DNA of 64,000 bases from Niebla homalea (GCA_019925105.1 JAHGAU010000017.1:1137296-1201295), one strand, 5' to 3'. Shown: positions 37,709 to 50,040, counted from the stretch's first letter. The notes: a model not told the origin generated them from the letters alone. Program-made: numbers and translations.

Positions 37709-38552
37709 ATGGCGTCCTCCCTGATCTCCGATCCTACACTATCTTCGCACAGCCTTTACTCGTTCCCTCAAAGCCACCAGGCTGCCATCGGTCACACCCA
37801 ACACAGCTTTTACCCGTAGTGCTCCAGCCCCTTACACCGAGCTAAAGTGCTAACGCCGCCATAGCTACACTGACAATGGAGGTTCCACACTCGGCATAAC
37901 AGGAAACGACTTTGCTATACTCGCAGGCGATACTCGCTCCACATCTGGCTACAGCATCAATTCACGCTATGCTCCCAAGGTGTACAAGATCGGAGGCGAG
38001 GATGAGACGGGGGAAGGTGCCCACATAGTATTGTCACTTGTCGGCTACGCTGCGGACGGAACAGCCCTTCAGGAGCGCCTCAATACAGTCGTGAAAATGT
38101 ACAAATACCAACATGGCAAGAGGATGACGGTAAAAGCGTGTGCTCAACGGCTGGCCACCATCCTGTACAGCAAACGATTCTTCCCTTATTATGTCCAAGC
38201 CATCCTAGCCGGTCTGGATGAGGACGGCCGAGGCGCTCTTTACAGCTATGATCCCGTGGGTTCGTACGAGAGGGAACAATGTCGAGCAGCAGGTGCGGCA
38301 GCAAGCTTGATCATGCCATTCTTGGACAATCAGGTCAATTTCAAGAACCAATACCTGCCAGGGTCTGGCGAAGGTCATCATCTGCAGGCCAGGCAGGCGG
38401 AATCACTATCCCGGCAAGAAGTAGAGCGACTCGTCAAAGATGCATTCACAAGCGCCACTGAGAGGCACATCGAAGTTGGAGACGGTCTGCAGATGCTAAT
38501 CGTCACCGCGGAAGGGATCGAAGAGACGTTTCATCCGCTGAAGCGTGACTAG
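37709..38552 (+). CDS. PRE7: 20S proteasome subunit beta type-6 (PSMB1-like)
   Basis: Non-catalytic beta subunit of the 20S core. Exons 37709-37815 and 37865-38552 give 264 aa. After a propeptide-like region of about 35 residues the mature fold begins near YTDNGGSTLGITGNDFAILA, then GDTRSTSGYSINSRYAPKV, QHGKRMTVKACAQRLATILY, KRFFPYYVQAILAGLDEDG and YSYDPVGSYEREQCRAAGAA. The catalytic Thr1 position is not preserved as in beta1, 2 and 5, as expected of this subunit. A segment with FKNQYLPGSGEGHHL is typical. Faces PRE10 across a shared promoter and is convergent with PNO1 (202 bp). Confidence 0.96.
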
Positions 38553-38754
38553 CCTAGCAACAGGCGCCGGGGTCAATGCATTTATCGAAGCTTGTAGCTG
38601 CAGCAAATGAGTTGTCTGGAGTGTCAAGCTTCATTGTCTTTCACGGCTTGGTCTTCAATGCCGCTGAACTCATTGTACTTTGCAGTACTATTCTTGCAAA
38701 ATCCTGACCCAAACGCCTCGCTCTTGGATCCCCATAGCAGGCTGCATCTTTCTC

Positions 38755-39551
38755 TCAAAATCTTTCCTTCATCCTGCTTGCTACAGTCCTCAGGTTGCCA
38801 TATACCTTTCCTGGTGGGCTGCCAAGGATGAGGCTGACAATGGCTTCCCGAGCGATGTGTATGTTACGGAAGCCTCCAAGGATATGAATCTTTTGATCAG
38901 CCAGCACAACCCGAGTCTTACTGGCATTTTCAATGGCAAACTTGGTCTTCCCATCTTTGCCGGCTATACGACCAATAGCACGTCCTAGGTGCTCTCCGTT
39001 CAATGCCTTGACGTCTTTGATCTCAAACGATTCAATGTACAGATCATCTAAGCGGAGAAGTGCAACAGCATCATCCACTTCAAAGCCAAGACAGAAAGCT
39101 TTGACAAAATCCTCGCCTTTCTGTAATGCGCCGAAGTCGGCGGTGTGCTTTGAAGTTCTCATCTCGACCGTTTTAGCTTTGACGTTCATGCGTACTTGTA
39201 ATTTCAGGTTCTCAACCAGAGGAGGATAAATCTTAGGCCAGACGAGTTTGAGCGGAGTCATGCGATGTGGCGGTATCAGGACCCTCCTGGTCTCTGCGAT
39301 TCGTTGCCTTTCCACTTCTTTTGCCGGGGAAAATTGAGGACGATGTTGGGTAACGAGATCTGTGTCACTGGCTTCGTCATCGGCCAAAAGTTGCGCTGGA
39401 GCTACTGCTTGGTCGGCTGTCATCTCTAAGAGACAAAGCATTAAAATCATGCTGGGATCCGATTCTGTGGATGCTCACCCAATTCTTCAATATTGTGTAC
39501 TTCCTGAGCAAAATTATCTGGCCGCCGGAGCAGCGCTGTTGGCGCGGGCAT
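38755..39551 (-). CDS. PNO1: Pre-rRNA processing factor Pno1/Dim2
   Basis: KH-domain protein of the pre-40S particle; it binds near the 3' end of 18S rRNA, guides Nob1 cleavage and recruits the Dim1 dimethylase. Exons 39479-39551 and 38755-39425 encode 247 aa, as in other fungi. The first exon reads MPAPTALLRRPDNFAQE; the second contains RRVLIPPHRMTPLKLVWPKI, KTVEMRTSKHTADFGALQKG, LLRLDDLYIESFEIKDVK, HLGRAIGRIAGKDGKTKFAI and the end VYGNLRTVASRMKERF, all strongly conserved in Pno1. An ATG in the intron-derived frame at 39450 would give a false N-terminus and is rejected. Confidence 0.96.
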
Positions 39552-40076
39552 CGACGTCTGACGGCAGATATCCTTGAATTGAATGAGGGGCGAAACGAGT
39601 CTCAGACAAGTTTTTCAAACCTTGAGGGGGGGCCTGCTCTGCCACGAGGGTGTCAAGCTGACTTGCTGTAAAATAAATCATCTCCCTACATGTTGACACC
39701 TGAGGTGGGTCATATCTGCCGGTATCATACATAGAATAGATTACACCTATGAACAAAGATTCAGGAAAAGCGGGGACTTGCATTGTTCTACTGTACGATT
39801 GGAACTAGCGTAATATTTAATAAGCCCACCAGAACGACGACCAAGTCACTTTGCATTACGCCTGCGGCACTTCCAAGTCCAATGTAAGTCTCTTTCTGTG
39901 ATCGCTCTGACTTGATCATTTAAGACACCTTTTCTTGAGGACCAGCGTGAAAAGTCCAGCCTAGTGCTTGCCCTCAAGAAGAGCCCCTCCGTATCGGACT
40001 TACGGCGAACGAGCCCGTGTAATGGAGGCCGTGTCAACATGACTTCGCCGCCATCAAGTCTGGGTGGCCTAGGAGG
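39552..40076. promoter_or_regulatory. Divergent region PNO1/MDM31
   Basis: A 525-bp gap between divergent starts. No specific element identified. Confidence 0.45.
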
Positions 40077-42209
40077 ATGAGCAGCAATGTAATCATCAAA
40101 TTGTTCCTAAATAGATCACAGACGTGGAAAGCTGCCTTATTTCTGAATGATGGTTCTTCACTTTGTCTAACCACGCGAAGTGTGGTCACGCCCCTGCGGC
40201 ATACTTCTTTACAGGCATGCTTCTGCTCAACGTATAACTTGCAAGGCAGTCCTCGCGTTGAGGATGTCAGAGTGCCTTGGAAGCACACTCAGAGCAGGGT
40301 ATTGAGGCTCACTCAGGGTTTTCATAGTCCAGGCGTCGTTGCACCCAGGATCTCAGATGCAAAAGCGTGGGCACTTCGGAACAGTGGATTTTTCAGTCAA
40401 CGCTTTCACTCGGCGAGCACCTGCTGCGCCCACAAAGATGCCCCGGAGGTCGGGACCGTGGAACAAAAACCAAATCCCAAAGGGAAGGCCCCAATTGACA
40501 CCCAACTACACTCACCAGACCCCCAGTATCCCACTAATGCAGTGAAGCATTCTAAGAATTTTAAGGATCGCCTGCCTCACATTGCCCACATACCTCGGCC
40601 GAGCAGAGAGGAGCTTCTTGCGGCTGCCACAGGATTCTGGTCGCGCTTGAAGGTGCGCTTCAAGTGGTTTTCAATAAGAAGCGCCAGGCCGTTCAACAAT
40701 GATGAGATAGGAGCGTTCTTCTCCTGGTTCTTGTTGGGCCACGTTCTATGGGTCATATTGGGCACAACAACGTTCTTCTCCCTTGCAATACTCGCAGTCA
40801 ACACCGTATTTGCCCAGGAGACGTTGGCGGGATGGGTTGGAAATTATCTCACCAAGTCCTCTGGGGTGAAAGTCGTATTCGAATCGGCCATAGTTCCTAA
40901 ATGGGGAGATGGCGTCATCACATTCAAGAATGTCTTCGTCTCACGCCGACCGGGCCAAGGCAGGGGCCAAGTAAGCAAAGGCTCACCAACTGAAGAGGCT
41001 GCCGCTGCGGCTGCGGCCGTTCGCGCAGGTGAGGCTCTGCCGAGTATATACGCCTCAAAGCATGAGGAGGAGGAAGCCAATTATACACAATTCGATTTGT
41101 CATTAGACACGGTCGATGTGACGTTATCCTTTCGAAAATGGTTCAACAGCAAGGGCTTACTACGAGATGTTGAGGTCAGGGGAGTGAGAGGCGTGGTGGA
41201 TCGAACGGCCATCCGCTACCCTGAAGAGTATGTGGATCCAAAGAGCTACAAACATGAACATAATCCAGGAGATTTTGAAATCGATAGCTTCAAGATGGAG
41301 GATCTGTTGGTAACGGTGCATCAGCCAGGAGGCGTTCGCCCCTTTTCCGTCAGCATATACAATTGCGATCTTCCCTTGCTACGACGACAATGGCTGTTCT
41401 ATGACTTCCTTTCGGCAAATGTGATGTCAGGGTCTTTCGATGAATCGCTCTTCACAATCCATCCAGCACAGACTCATGGTTACGTTGGAAGTCAATTTAG
41501 CTCAAGCCTTGAAGGCTTTGGCAAGGATAGCGTTTGGAAGAAACAGAGCCGGCTTCGGATTGATGGCCTGAACATCAGTCACCTCAATCGTGGTGTCGCC
41601 GGTCCCTTTTCATGGATATATCAGGGCAGTGTGGACATCGTGGCCGACATCAGCTTTCCAGCAGATACCGACGAAAGCGTTGCAAAAATCTTGTCTGATT
41701 TCTACGATAGGCTGGAAGCGACATTCACCTCCAATCGACGCGTGGCGCCGTCGGTAGCGGTGAGGGAGCATCACATTAGCAATGCTGATAATGATGAGCC
41801 GCATCAGCCCCATCGATCTCTTCACACCTCGGATGAGGATCGACGGCTCTTTGTGATGGACCTACGGGTCTATCTCAATGACATTCGGGCTTCTGTACCC
41901 ATCTTCACAAGAGATCTGTCCTATGTGAACAACGCACTTGTCCGACCTATAGTAGCTTACATGAATTCCCGAAAGACATTCATACCCATCACTTGTCGAG
42001 TCGTCAAGCGAGCTGGTGAATTCGATGGCAGCTGGACGATTTTCGACAGCGGATTAATGGACGATCTGTCAGCGGAAACATATCAGGCTTTTGCCAAAGA
42101 TGTGACAGATGATCAAGCGCGGGTTCGCACGTTTAAAAAGGTCGGCTTGTGGTCTCTGCAACTTGCTGTTCAGGCCTTTTTCATGGGATTGGCCGGCAAT
42201 TTTGCCTAA
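40077..42209 (+). CDS. MDM31: Mitochondrial inner-membrane protein Mdm31/Mdm32 family
   Basis: Inner-membrane protein needed for mitochondrial morphology, DNA inheritance and lipid balance. A single exon codes 710 codons. The N-terminal 110 residues are basic, hydroxylated and poor in acids (NRSQTWKAAL, TTRSVVTPLRHTSL), a likely mitochondrial presequence. Membrane segments are predicted near residues 212-245 (FFSWFLLGHVLWVILGTTTF) and at the C-terminus, 690-707 (LWSLQLAVQAFFMGLAG). Between them lies the family domain with PKWGDGVITFKNVFVSRRPG, YTQFDLSLDTVDVTLSF, KGLLRDVEVRGVRGVVDRT and IYNCDLPLLRRQWLFYDFL. An alanine run (EEAAAAAAAVRAGEAL) is a local oddity. Whether it is Mdm31 or the paralogue Mdm32 I judge by overall feel, so the symbol is less sure than the family. 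Confidence 0.92.
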   Translation: MSSNVIIKLFLNRSQTWKAALFLNDGSSLCLTTRSVVTPLRHTSLQACFCSTYNLQGSPRVEDVRVPWKHTQSRVLRLTQGFHSPGVVAPRISDAKAWALRNSGFFSQRFHSASTCCAHKDAPEVGTVEQKPNPKGKAPIDTQLHSPDPQYPTNAVKHSKNFKDRLPHIAHIPRPSREELLAAATGFWSRLKVRFKWFSIRSARPFNNDEIGAFFSWFLLGHVLWVILGTTTFFSLAILAVNTVFAQETLAGWVGNYLTKSSGVKVVFESAIVPKWGDGVITFKNVFVSRRPGQGRGQVSKGSPTEEAAAAAAAVRAGEALPSIYASKHEEEEANYTQFDLSLDTVDVTLSFRKWFNSKGLLRDVEVRGVRGVVDRTAIRYPEEYVDPKSYKHEHNPGDFEIDSFKMEDLLVTVHQPGGVRPFSVSIYNCDLPLLRRQWLFYDFLSANVMSGSFDESLFTIHPAQTHGYVGSQFSSSLEGFGKDSVWKKQSRLRIDGLNISHLNRGVAGPFSWIYQGSVDIVADISFPADTDESVAKILSDFYDRLEATFTSNRRVAPSVAVREHHISNADNDEPHQPHRSLHTSDEDRRLFVMDLRVYLNDIRASVPIFTRDLSYVNNALVRPIVAYMNSRKTFIPITCRVVKRAGEFDGSWTIFDSGLMDDLSAETYQAFAKDVTDDQARVRTFKKVGLWSLQLAVQAFFMGLAGNFA

Positions 42210-42552
42210 TGAATCACATTGTGCTATTGTCCTGACGTCGGTAAATTGTACATATGGAGCATTTGGATAGGGTAGGAAAGCTCTCCTGGTGATCCCAAGC
42301 CCCAGCATCCAAGTGGAGTGCCTAGAAACCCCTACTACTAGGGCATGTAATTAATTAGTATCAATCTCAACGCATGGCCGAGGGGCGATGTCTGAGCCAA
42401 AGTTAGGTTTTCTGTGTTTGTTGCTTATCATAGGAGCTCCTGTCCCTCGGGCTGGCTCTAGGCTCCACAGACGGTCTTACGTCTCACATACCATGAGCCA
42501 GAACCCGGGGCAATTGTGGTCACTGGTCGTTGTCATCTAACAATCTGACGCT
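42210..42552. other. Intergenic MDM31/methyltransferase
   Basis: About 340 bp between two co-oriented genes. Nothing beyond UTR and promoter sequence is visible. Confidence 0.4.
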
Positions 42553-43880
42553 ATGGGCTCAATATCCCAGGCTTCTATTGACGGCTTTACAAAGTCCGCC
42601 TTATACGACGCGCACCGTCCTTCGTACTCTACAGAAGCTGTAGAGCTGTTGCTCGATAAGCTTGGTGTTCTCGGGGTAGATGGCCTACGCATTCTGGACC
42701 TTGGAGCTGGAACCGGGAAATTCACGGAAATCCTAGCTCAGCGGCCCGAGCGATTCAAGATTGTGGCGGTGGAGCCGCACGATGAGATGGCAGCAGTGCT
42801 TCGGGAGAAGCAATTGCTCAACGTTGAGGTTCGATCGGGTGAGGCAAGAGACATCCCCGCCAAGGACCAAAGCTTTGATGCCGTCATTGCTGCGCAGGTA
42901 TGTTAATGAAGAGTCCGTCATGGATATATCCATTGGGAGGGTTTGTTGAGAACATGGTGCTGTCGTAGTCCTTCCATTGGTGAGTAGCTCGGAGTAGCAC
43001 CGAAGCGCAAAGGTGACGAAAACCGCCGTATTAAGAGTACCATGATATACTAGGTTTGCTGAAGCGGATGCGTTGCAAGAGATTTACAGAATATTGGTCC
43101 CAGGAGGAACTCTGGGAATGATATGGAATATTGAAGACTGTCAGGAGAGATGTTTGCGCTATTCCATGTACCCTCCACCTGACTTTGTGCAGATAACGCG
43201 CCCAAATCCTGGCACGCAGCAACTGCTTGGGAGGCCAGGCTCAAGGATATCACCTGGGCATCTGGCAACGATGCTAATCGCGTCAGGGTACGTCTTTTCG
43301 TGGGTCGCCATACATGGCTGCTGGCTACGGCCTCCTCGTACCGCATCATTCAATCTACCTCAGACTGCGTTACGAGACCTAGCGCGACTCTCCAGGACTT
43401 CATCATTTGTCCTGATTGATAGGCGGCGTATATTAGCCTCCTGTGTTTTCTCAAGGCTCGAGACGGCTGACTAGAAGTGTCAAGTAGCACGAAAAGTGGC
43501 GAGAAGTGTTCGACAAGCAGCTTGAGACCACGCCTTTCGCTATACTTACTGCCGCGGACCCTTTGTTCACCCTACCTATTGGCGAAGATTCTGTCCCCTT
43601 CAGCCATTGGCTAACGCCGAGTGCGCTATGGGGCAGATACAGTACCCTCAGCCAATTTGCAGTCTTGAGAGACAAAGAGCTGGAGGTGATGATCCCAATA
43701 CCCTTGGAAACCCGATCGCCGCGTGACTCACTCGAGGCACAGACCCTCCAGGATACGGTACAGCGAGCAATCACGGCTGACGACATTGAGAGGAACGATC
43801 GTGGGGAGCTCTCACTCCACGGGCAGACCATGTTAGCCTGGACAAGCGCAATTCCAGGTGGTCCATTGAAGGGTAGATAA
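42553..43880 (+). CDS. Class I SAM-dependent methyltransferase (type 11)
   Basis: Small-molecule-type methyltransferase of the fungal group related to yeast Tmt1/Crg1; substrate unknown. Exons: 42553-42897, 42969-42979 (11 nt), 43054-43139, 43193-43287 and 43488-43880. Motif I is ILDLGAGTGKFTEIL, followed by VAVEPHDEMAAVL, FDAVIAAQ then SFHWFAEADALQEIYRIL supplied by the microexon and exon 3, and VPGGTLGMIWNIEDYNAPKS. The end AWTSAIPGGPLKG is typical. A further in-frame intron at 43686-43742 (57 nt, GTGATG...CACAG) is likely, because the family has no counterpart to that insert; with it the protein is about 290 aa, otherwise 309. It is the last intact gene before the repeat block. Confidence 0.85.
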
Positions 43881-44800
43881 TGGTGATCCATGATCCTTAC
43901 GTGGATTGAGGCTGTCAGTGATGGCCAAGCAGACATTCCTGCGAGATGGGTGTGCGTAGTTATTGCTAGGGGACGAAGCTCATGAAGCGGATATATACAT
44001 GACTGGAGGCTGGGTCAGCGTAGTAGGCAAAGAAAGGTTCCTGTGAAATGCACACCATTATTACCCCGAATAAAACAATCCCCATATTCCCTGCGCACCG
44101 AACCAGAAACGAATTCTTTGGTCTTCTCCATGGCCAAATTCATGTATCCGTCGATAGAAGATAATAGGCCTGCCTTGTTCTTAATACTTGATTGGGATTA
44201 CTTCGCGGCCAGAATTGACGCTTTACCTGTATACTCCACACCAGAGTTGAGTTTGACCCTGACCGTCGATCCAATGATCTGGGTTAGGAAGGAGGATGGA
44301 TCTGAACCATCCGCGCCATTCTCCATATCCGACCAGGCGGTCAACGTGCGCTGATCCCGTAGAGAAAGCAGCTAGAGATATTAGGTGAAGTTTGAGCTTC
44401 GCCGCTCGCTGCCTTGGCTCACGTTTGTAGTGAGTGAAGAGAATGCCTTGCTATTTGGGAAGTAAGTTTGCTCTACAGCGAGATGTGGTGAGATGCCGGG
44501 AAGTCCACGATGGAGTGTTGCCTGCGTCTAGGATGACAGACAGACGCTATTTCACAATGCTGTGTGATATGTAGAGATTTCTTGTTGATTTATGGGCTAA
44601 CTTACTACGAATAAAATAAACAAATTCGTAGTCAAACAGCGGTAAAACTCGCTACTATCAGATCACGTGACTACTGATTGTTGATGGAATATGCGCAGAT
44701 GGGTGCAGGGTGCAGGGGAAGGGTGAGTAAGCCGAATCACTTGTATTGAGTCTACCACTATGCTTGTTTAATTACACCGTGATAACGACCGTATTTATGT
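43881..44800. other. Transition from gene-rich DNA to repeat block
   Basis: About 0.9 kb. One open frame of 103 codons (44043-44354, +) has normal base composition but no recognisable family, so I do not call it a gene. From about 44,600 the sequence loses GC, and by 44,860 it is fully AT-rich. Confidence 0.4.
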
Positions 44801-46874
44801 CCATCTTAAGGGCCGTTTAATAACCGTATATTCACCGCACCTTATACACCGGTATACCTATAATACCGTTAATAAAAGGCCGTTTAATAGGCCTTTATAC
44901 AATAGGGTCTTTAATAAAAAGGCTGTTAAAATAACCGCGGAATACCCTTATATATTACTCCCTCCTTAAAGCTACGATAAATTTATAACGGTAATACCGT
45001 TATTAATTTATTAAATATAATTTAAGCTTTAATTAATTTATCTTAAAAGGTTATTTTAATAAAGGCTTTATTATAATATTTATAAGTTAATCCTTAATAT
45101 TAATATACTTTATTAAGATAAAACCTTTTTATACCTTTTCTTAAATAAAGTAATATTAAATATCGATATATTTAATTTACGAATAATTTTCCGGATTCTT
45201 AATAAAAGAGATATTACCGTTATTATTATTAAATAAAACGATAAGCTTATAGCCTTTAAAGAATCCGGTTTTATTAATCTATTTTATAGATTAAATACTC
45301 ACTTTATACCCTTTAAAAAGAGCTATATATTTGATTTTTACGGTAAAAATAATAACGGTACGTTATTTCTAAATATACTATATATATATTATTTTAATAT
45401 TTAATATTATAAAGTTATATAATAACCTTTTATTATTTTTATTATTAATAAACGCGGTATTTACGAAGTACTTAAGTAATCCGCCGTTATATTAAAAGTA
45501 TAAACTTAAATTTAATATATTCTTTAAGTATTTAAGTACTTATATTAAATAGTTTTAATATTAAATAATAAGGTTATTATAAAATTAATTTAATTTTAAG
45601 ATTAAAAAAGTTAAATCCGGACGGATAATAAACTAAAAGAATATAAATTTATTAAGAAGTTATTAATAAATATATTAATTTATTTATTACTTATTAAATT
45701 GGATTATTTATATACCTTTATATTTATTTATTAAAATATTAATATTATTATAATTTATTATATAATACTTTTTAAGGACGTTAATAACGTAATTTATTTA
45801 ATTTATAATAATAATATCGTTATTTTAAAATACTTATATTCTAAGGATTATTTTTAACGGGCCTTTTTCGGTAAACTTAAATATTAAAGTTAAATAATTT
45901 TTTATTTATTTATAAATCTTTAAGCTTTTAATAATAATATTATTATTATTAACGTAAAGGGTTATTAAATATATCTTTTTATTAAACTTTTTAATAAATA
46001 CGTATAAATTAACTTAAATAAAGATAAAACCGAATTTATAAAGCTATAATTAAAAATTTTTAACTTAAATCCTTCTTAACTATTTAAACTTATAAAGGCC
46101 TTTAAGTAAACGGAGATATTTATTAATATTTTACTAAATTATCGGAATGTTTTTAGGAATACTTATATAGATTTCTTTATTTAAATTATCGTTTAAGTAC
46201 GTAATAATAACGTTTAAGAATTATAGTTAAAGTTTATAAATAACTATAAGTATTAAAAGTAAATAAAGTAACTTATACTTTAAAATAAATAAAAAGGTTT
46301 CTTTATAATTAATATTTTATTTTTAAGTAAAGCTTTTTATAATAAGCCTTATTTTATATTTATTAATAAAGCTTAAAGTAAGAAACTTTTTCTTAAATAT
46401 CTATTTAAAATTAATAAACTTATAATCCTTTAATTTATTTATAAACTTTTAGGTTTTATTTAATAATAAATTTATAATCTTTTTATTAATAACCTTAATT
46501 TATTTAAATCGGTTTAAGGAATTTATAATTTATTAATAAATAAATAAATTAATATAAGTTATAACGATAAAAATAATATTATTAAAATTAATATTAAATA
46601 TATAAGGATCATAATAATAACGGCCTTAATAAAAACGGTTAATTTTAAGCTTATTATTAACGTCGTTATTTATATTTATTTTATTTTCCGGAATATATCC
46701 TGGTATTAATAAGGTTTTATCTGTTTATTAATAAGCCGGGATAAAATTGTAAGTATCCTTAAGTAAGATAGGGACGTTAACTCCCTTTAATAAAGGTAAG
46801 TTAAGAACCTTATTATTTTTACGATTTTTACGATTTATAGGATTTTTAACGTTTTTAAGGTTTTTAATAAACTT

Positions 46875-47124
46875 TGGAAAGGGGGAGAGCATGGAAGATA
46901 TAAAACTTGCGGATAAGTATATAGAGGAATAAAAATATTAAAGGGGCTGATTAAGGGTAGAATCGATTTATATATACTTAAAAAAGGAAAGGTATAACGG
47001 ATTACTATAATAAGTAACCTATACCTTATTAACTTATATAAGGGCTATAGCTTATTTTTAATTATACTTTATTGCTACTTATTATTTTATTACTTTTACT
47101 TTTTCTTTTTTTTTTCTTTTTTTT
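46875..47124 (+). repeat. Direct repeat, probable 5' LTR of outer element
   Basis: Aligns without a single gap over about 250 bp to 63,615-63,864, at a constant offset of 16,740. Nearly all differences are C/T or G/A. Shared blocks include AAGGAAAGGTATAACGG and CTTTATTGCTACYTATTATT. A pyrimidine run (C/T only) ends it. Confidence 0.75.
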
Positions 47125-47359
47125 AGTGGTTTTAAAAAGCCCTTTATTTATTTATATATATTAAGGAATTCAGTTTAATTATATAATTTAATTGTAAATA
47201 GCTTACCGTACCTTTTCCTTAATTAACGGTAAAAAAAACTATAAAGATATTAAAGAAATATCGATTATTATTATTATTATAATATATATATATATTACGA
47301 GTAATAAACTATCGATTCATATATATCTACTAAATATTTTTAACCACCGTTAACCTTAC

Positions 47360-47580
47360 GAATAACCACCAAAATTGAGAAAAGTGAGGGCATTCAACCA
47401 ACCCCCTCCAGGCACCCGCATCTGGACATTCTTATCACCACCCTTAATCAATGCGGAAACCCCGTTCCTATTGGAAATCAAGAAGTGGAGAAAAACGATA
47501 GCTTTTTTAAAGCGCCCCAATTACGGAAGGACAGCAATACCCCCTATATTAACGACGGGCCTAAACCTTAGTCAGGAAAT
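47360..47580. other. Island of less mutated sequence
   Basis: About 200 bp with near-normal composition, including CCAACCCCCTCCAGGCACCC and CATCTGGACATT, that keep CpA and TpG. It contains an open frame (47375-47641) of 88 codons, with no recognised domain. It lies where the 5' untranslated region or gag start of the outer element would be. It may be unique DNA captured in the element or a patch that escaped mutation. Confidence 0.5.
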
Positions 47581-49816
47581 AATTATATATATTACCGGAT
47601 ATTCTAAATTATTATTAAGGAAATTAAAATCTATATATTAATATAAACCGCTTTCTTAAAATAAAAGAAATTAAAGTAATTAAAGAAAAAAAATAGAAAA
47701 AATTAACTACCTTAAATGACGTAAAATTATTATTTAATAATTAATAACCATAATAACTGAAATATAAGACTTATTAAGTTAATATAAATAACTAAACCCG
47801 ATTAAATTATAAGTCTTAATGTCTTATTTTAAGTAACCGAATTATAAGTTTCGATACCTTATTCTGAATAACCGACCAATATAATTACGAATAAACCTCC
47901 TTAATTGCTATCGGAATATCGTACGTACCTTAGGGCAACGCAGACCTCCTTAACAGCTATTAAAGTAACCGAACCGAAACGTATATCTCGGCGATAAGGG
48001 TAATGAAAATAAGATTCCTTAATAAGCCCCAGGTAATTATATATACCCCTTAAAGAAATACCTCTTATTAGAACGTAAATTATTAAGCTAAAAGTTACTT
48101 AAACGGCAGTTAAATTCTGGATTACTTATAAAGGTTTAAATTGGTCTTTAAAATTCCTAGGAAATAACCGTAAATTATATAATACGTTAACCGGATATAA
48201 TAAGCTTTTTATTTCAAACTATAAATCAAATAATTAAGAATTAAAAAATTAAAAAATAAATTAAGAAAATAAATAATAAGAAAAATAAGTAATAAAATTA
48301 ATTAAAAAAATTAATAAAAAAAAAATAAAAATAAATATACTTATAATAATAATTATATTATATATATAATAAAAATATTAATAGTAACCTATAGCGGTTA
48401 TTAATATAAGACTTATTTAATTTAATAATACTTTCCTTAAAACGTTTTTATATAACAGGTAAAGAAAATTAAAATAAATAATTTAATTAATAATTTAAAA
48501 TTAAAAATAAACCTTATTTTATATTAATAATAATTTACCGGATAAAAGCGGAAAATAATTAAATTTATAAACTTAATACCTAATAAAATAAATAAAAAAA
48601 TAATATAATATTTAAAGTTATTATTAATTACGTAAGATAACGTTAAACGGTATAAAGAATATATAATATATAAAGAAAAAACGATATTAATTAAATTAAT
48701 AATATTTATAATAATAAAAACGGATAATTATATATATTAAAAGAATAATAAATAACTTAAAAAAATTAATAATAAAAAGAAGAAAGTTATATATTATAAT
48801 AATATAAAAAAAAAGATAAAGTAAATAAAAGGTAAAAATAATAAGAATTATTTATTTATTATAAAAAATATAATCTTAAGAATTAAATAACCCGATAACT
48901 TAATAACTTATTAAGGATTACCGGAATATAAATACGGTACTTATTAAGTCTATTTAAGATACGTATATAAAGTAATGGATAAATTAACTTTAAAACTATA
49001 AAATAAAGAAATAAATATTAAGATAAAGTTATTATAAGTTATATTTTTAATAAATAAAAAAATAATAAAAAAAAAGATCGATACTTTAAAATTATATAAA
49101 AAGCTATAAATATAAATAAAAGAAAAAGATATTATATTAAAAAATATTATCTTAAATAATTAAATATAACTTAAAATACTTTAAGTATTATAAACATATA
49201 AAGATATAAACGTAAAAGAATTATATAAGATTTTAATAATAAATTTACTTTTATATAAAGTAATATTAAAATTAAAGATTAAACTATATAAAGTTATTAT
49301 TAAAAAATTATTAAATAATAAAAAGTAATAACTTAAAACGATTATATAATAAAGAATTAAGTTAAGGATATATAAAAATATATATAAATAAATAAATAAA
49401 TAAGTATATAGAATATATTCCCTATATTTATAAAGAAAGAAAATAAAGTTAAATTATAACTTATATTTAATTATTACTTTATATATAAAGTATTATTTAT
49501 ATTTTATATAAAGTTAATAAAAAGATTATATAATTTATTAAGAATTTTATTATATAAGATTTTTTTTTAAACGGATATAAAATATAAATATTAAATAATA
49601 AAAGTATACCTTAATAATTAATATTATTTTATTTTTAATACATTAAATATTAAATAGTTATAACTTATAAGGATACCTTAAGGAACGTATATATTTTTAT
49701 TTATTTTTATTAAACTTATAAATATTATATTAAAAGTTATCCTTAAATTAAACTTAAAGTTATTTTTCTTTATTCTTAAAAAGAAATATAACCTTATTAA
49801 CTTAACCTTTTACCTT

Positions 49817-49821
49817 AATAA
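49817..49821. repeat. Target-site duplication, left copy
   Basis: AATAA directly before the left LTR, identical to 57,136-57,140. Five bases is the usual size for Ty3/Gypsy integrases. Confidence 0.8.
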
Positions 49822-50037
49822 TGTTAGAGTGCAAGCCCCTCTGGGGTGGTTGGAAGGCAAAGGGTGTATTGCGTATAACTAAAGACATTAAAGTATAGAG
49901 GTATAGGAGTGAAGGGGCCGAAGGCCCTAATATACCTAGTCGGTAACACTCCTGGGTACCGGATTAACCCCGGGCTTGGCCCGGGATAGGCCCGGTAGGG
50001 CCTACTTTTAAGCTACCAATACCCTTAAACCCTGATA
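49822..50037 (-). repeat. Left LTR (3' LTR) of inner element
   Basis: 216 bp, mate of 56,920-57,135. It keeps a GC-rich centre with the palindromic stretches GGGCCGAAGGCCC and CCCGGGCTTGGCCCGGG, standing out from AT-rich surroundings because they lack CpA. Confidence 0.9.
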
Positions 50038-50040
50038 TTA

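Noticed and set aside
39426..39450. Start codon of PNO1 at 39,450
   Set aside because: It falls in the intron; the spliced exon from 39,551 gives the proper N-terminus.
40034..40288. Antisense frames over MDM31, SET1 and other genes
   Set aside because: They are reading-frame shadows of well supported proteins on the other strand.
44043..44354. 103-codon frame next to the repeat block
   Set aside because: No family, no splice evidence, no paired signals; likely chance.
47375..47641. Open frame of 88 codons as a gene
   Set aside because: Second half runs into RIP-mutated AT-rich DNA, no domain is seen, and the frame is short; kept only as a composition island.
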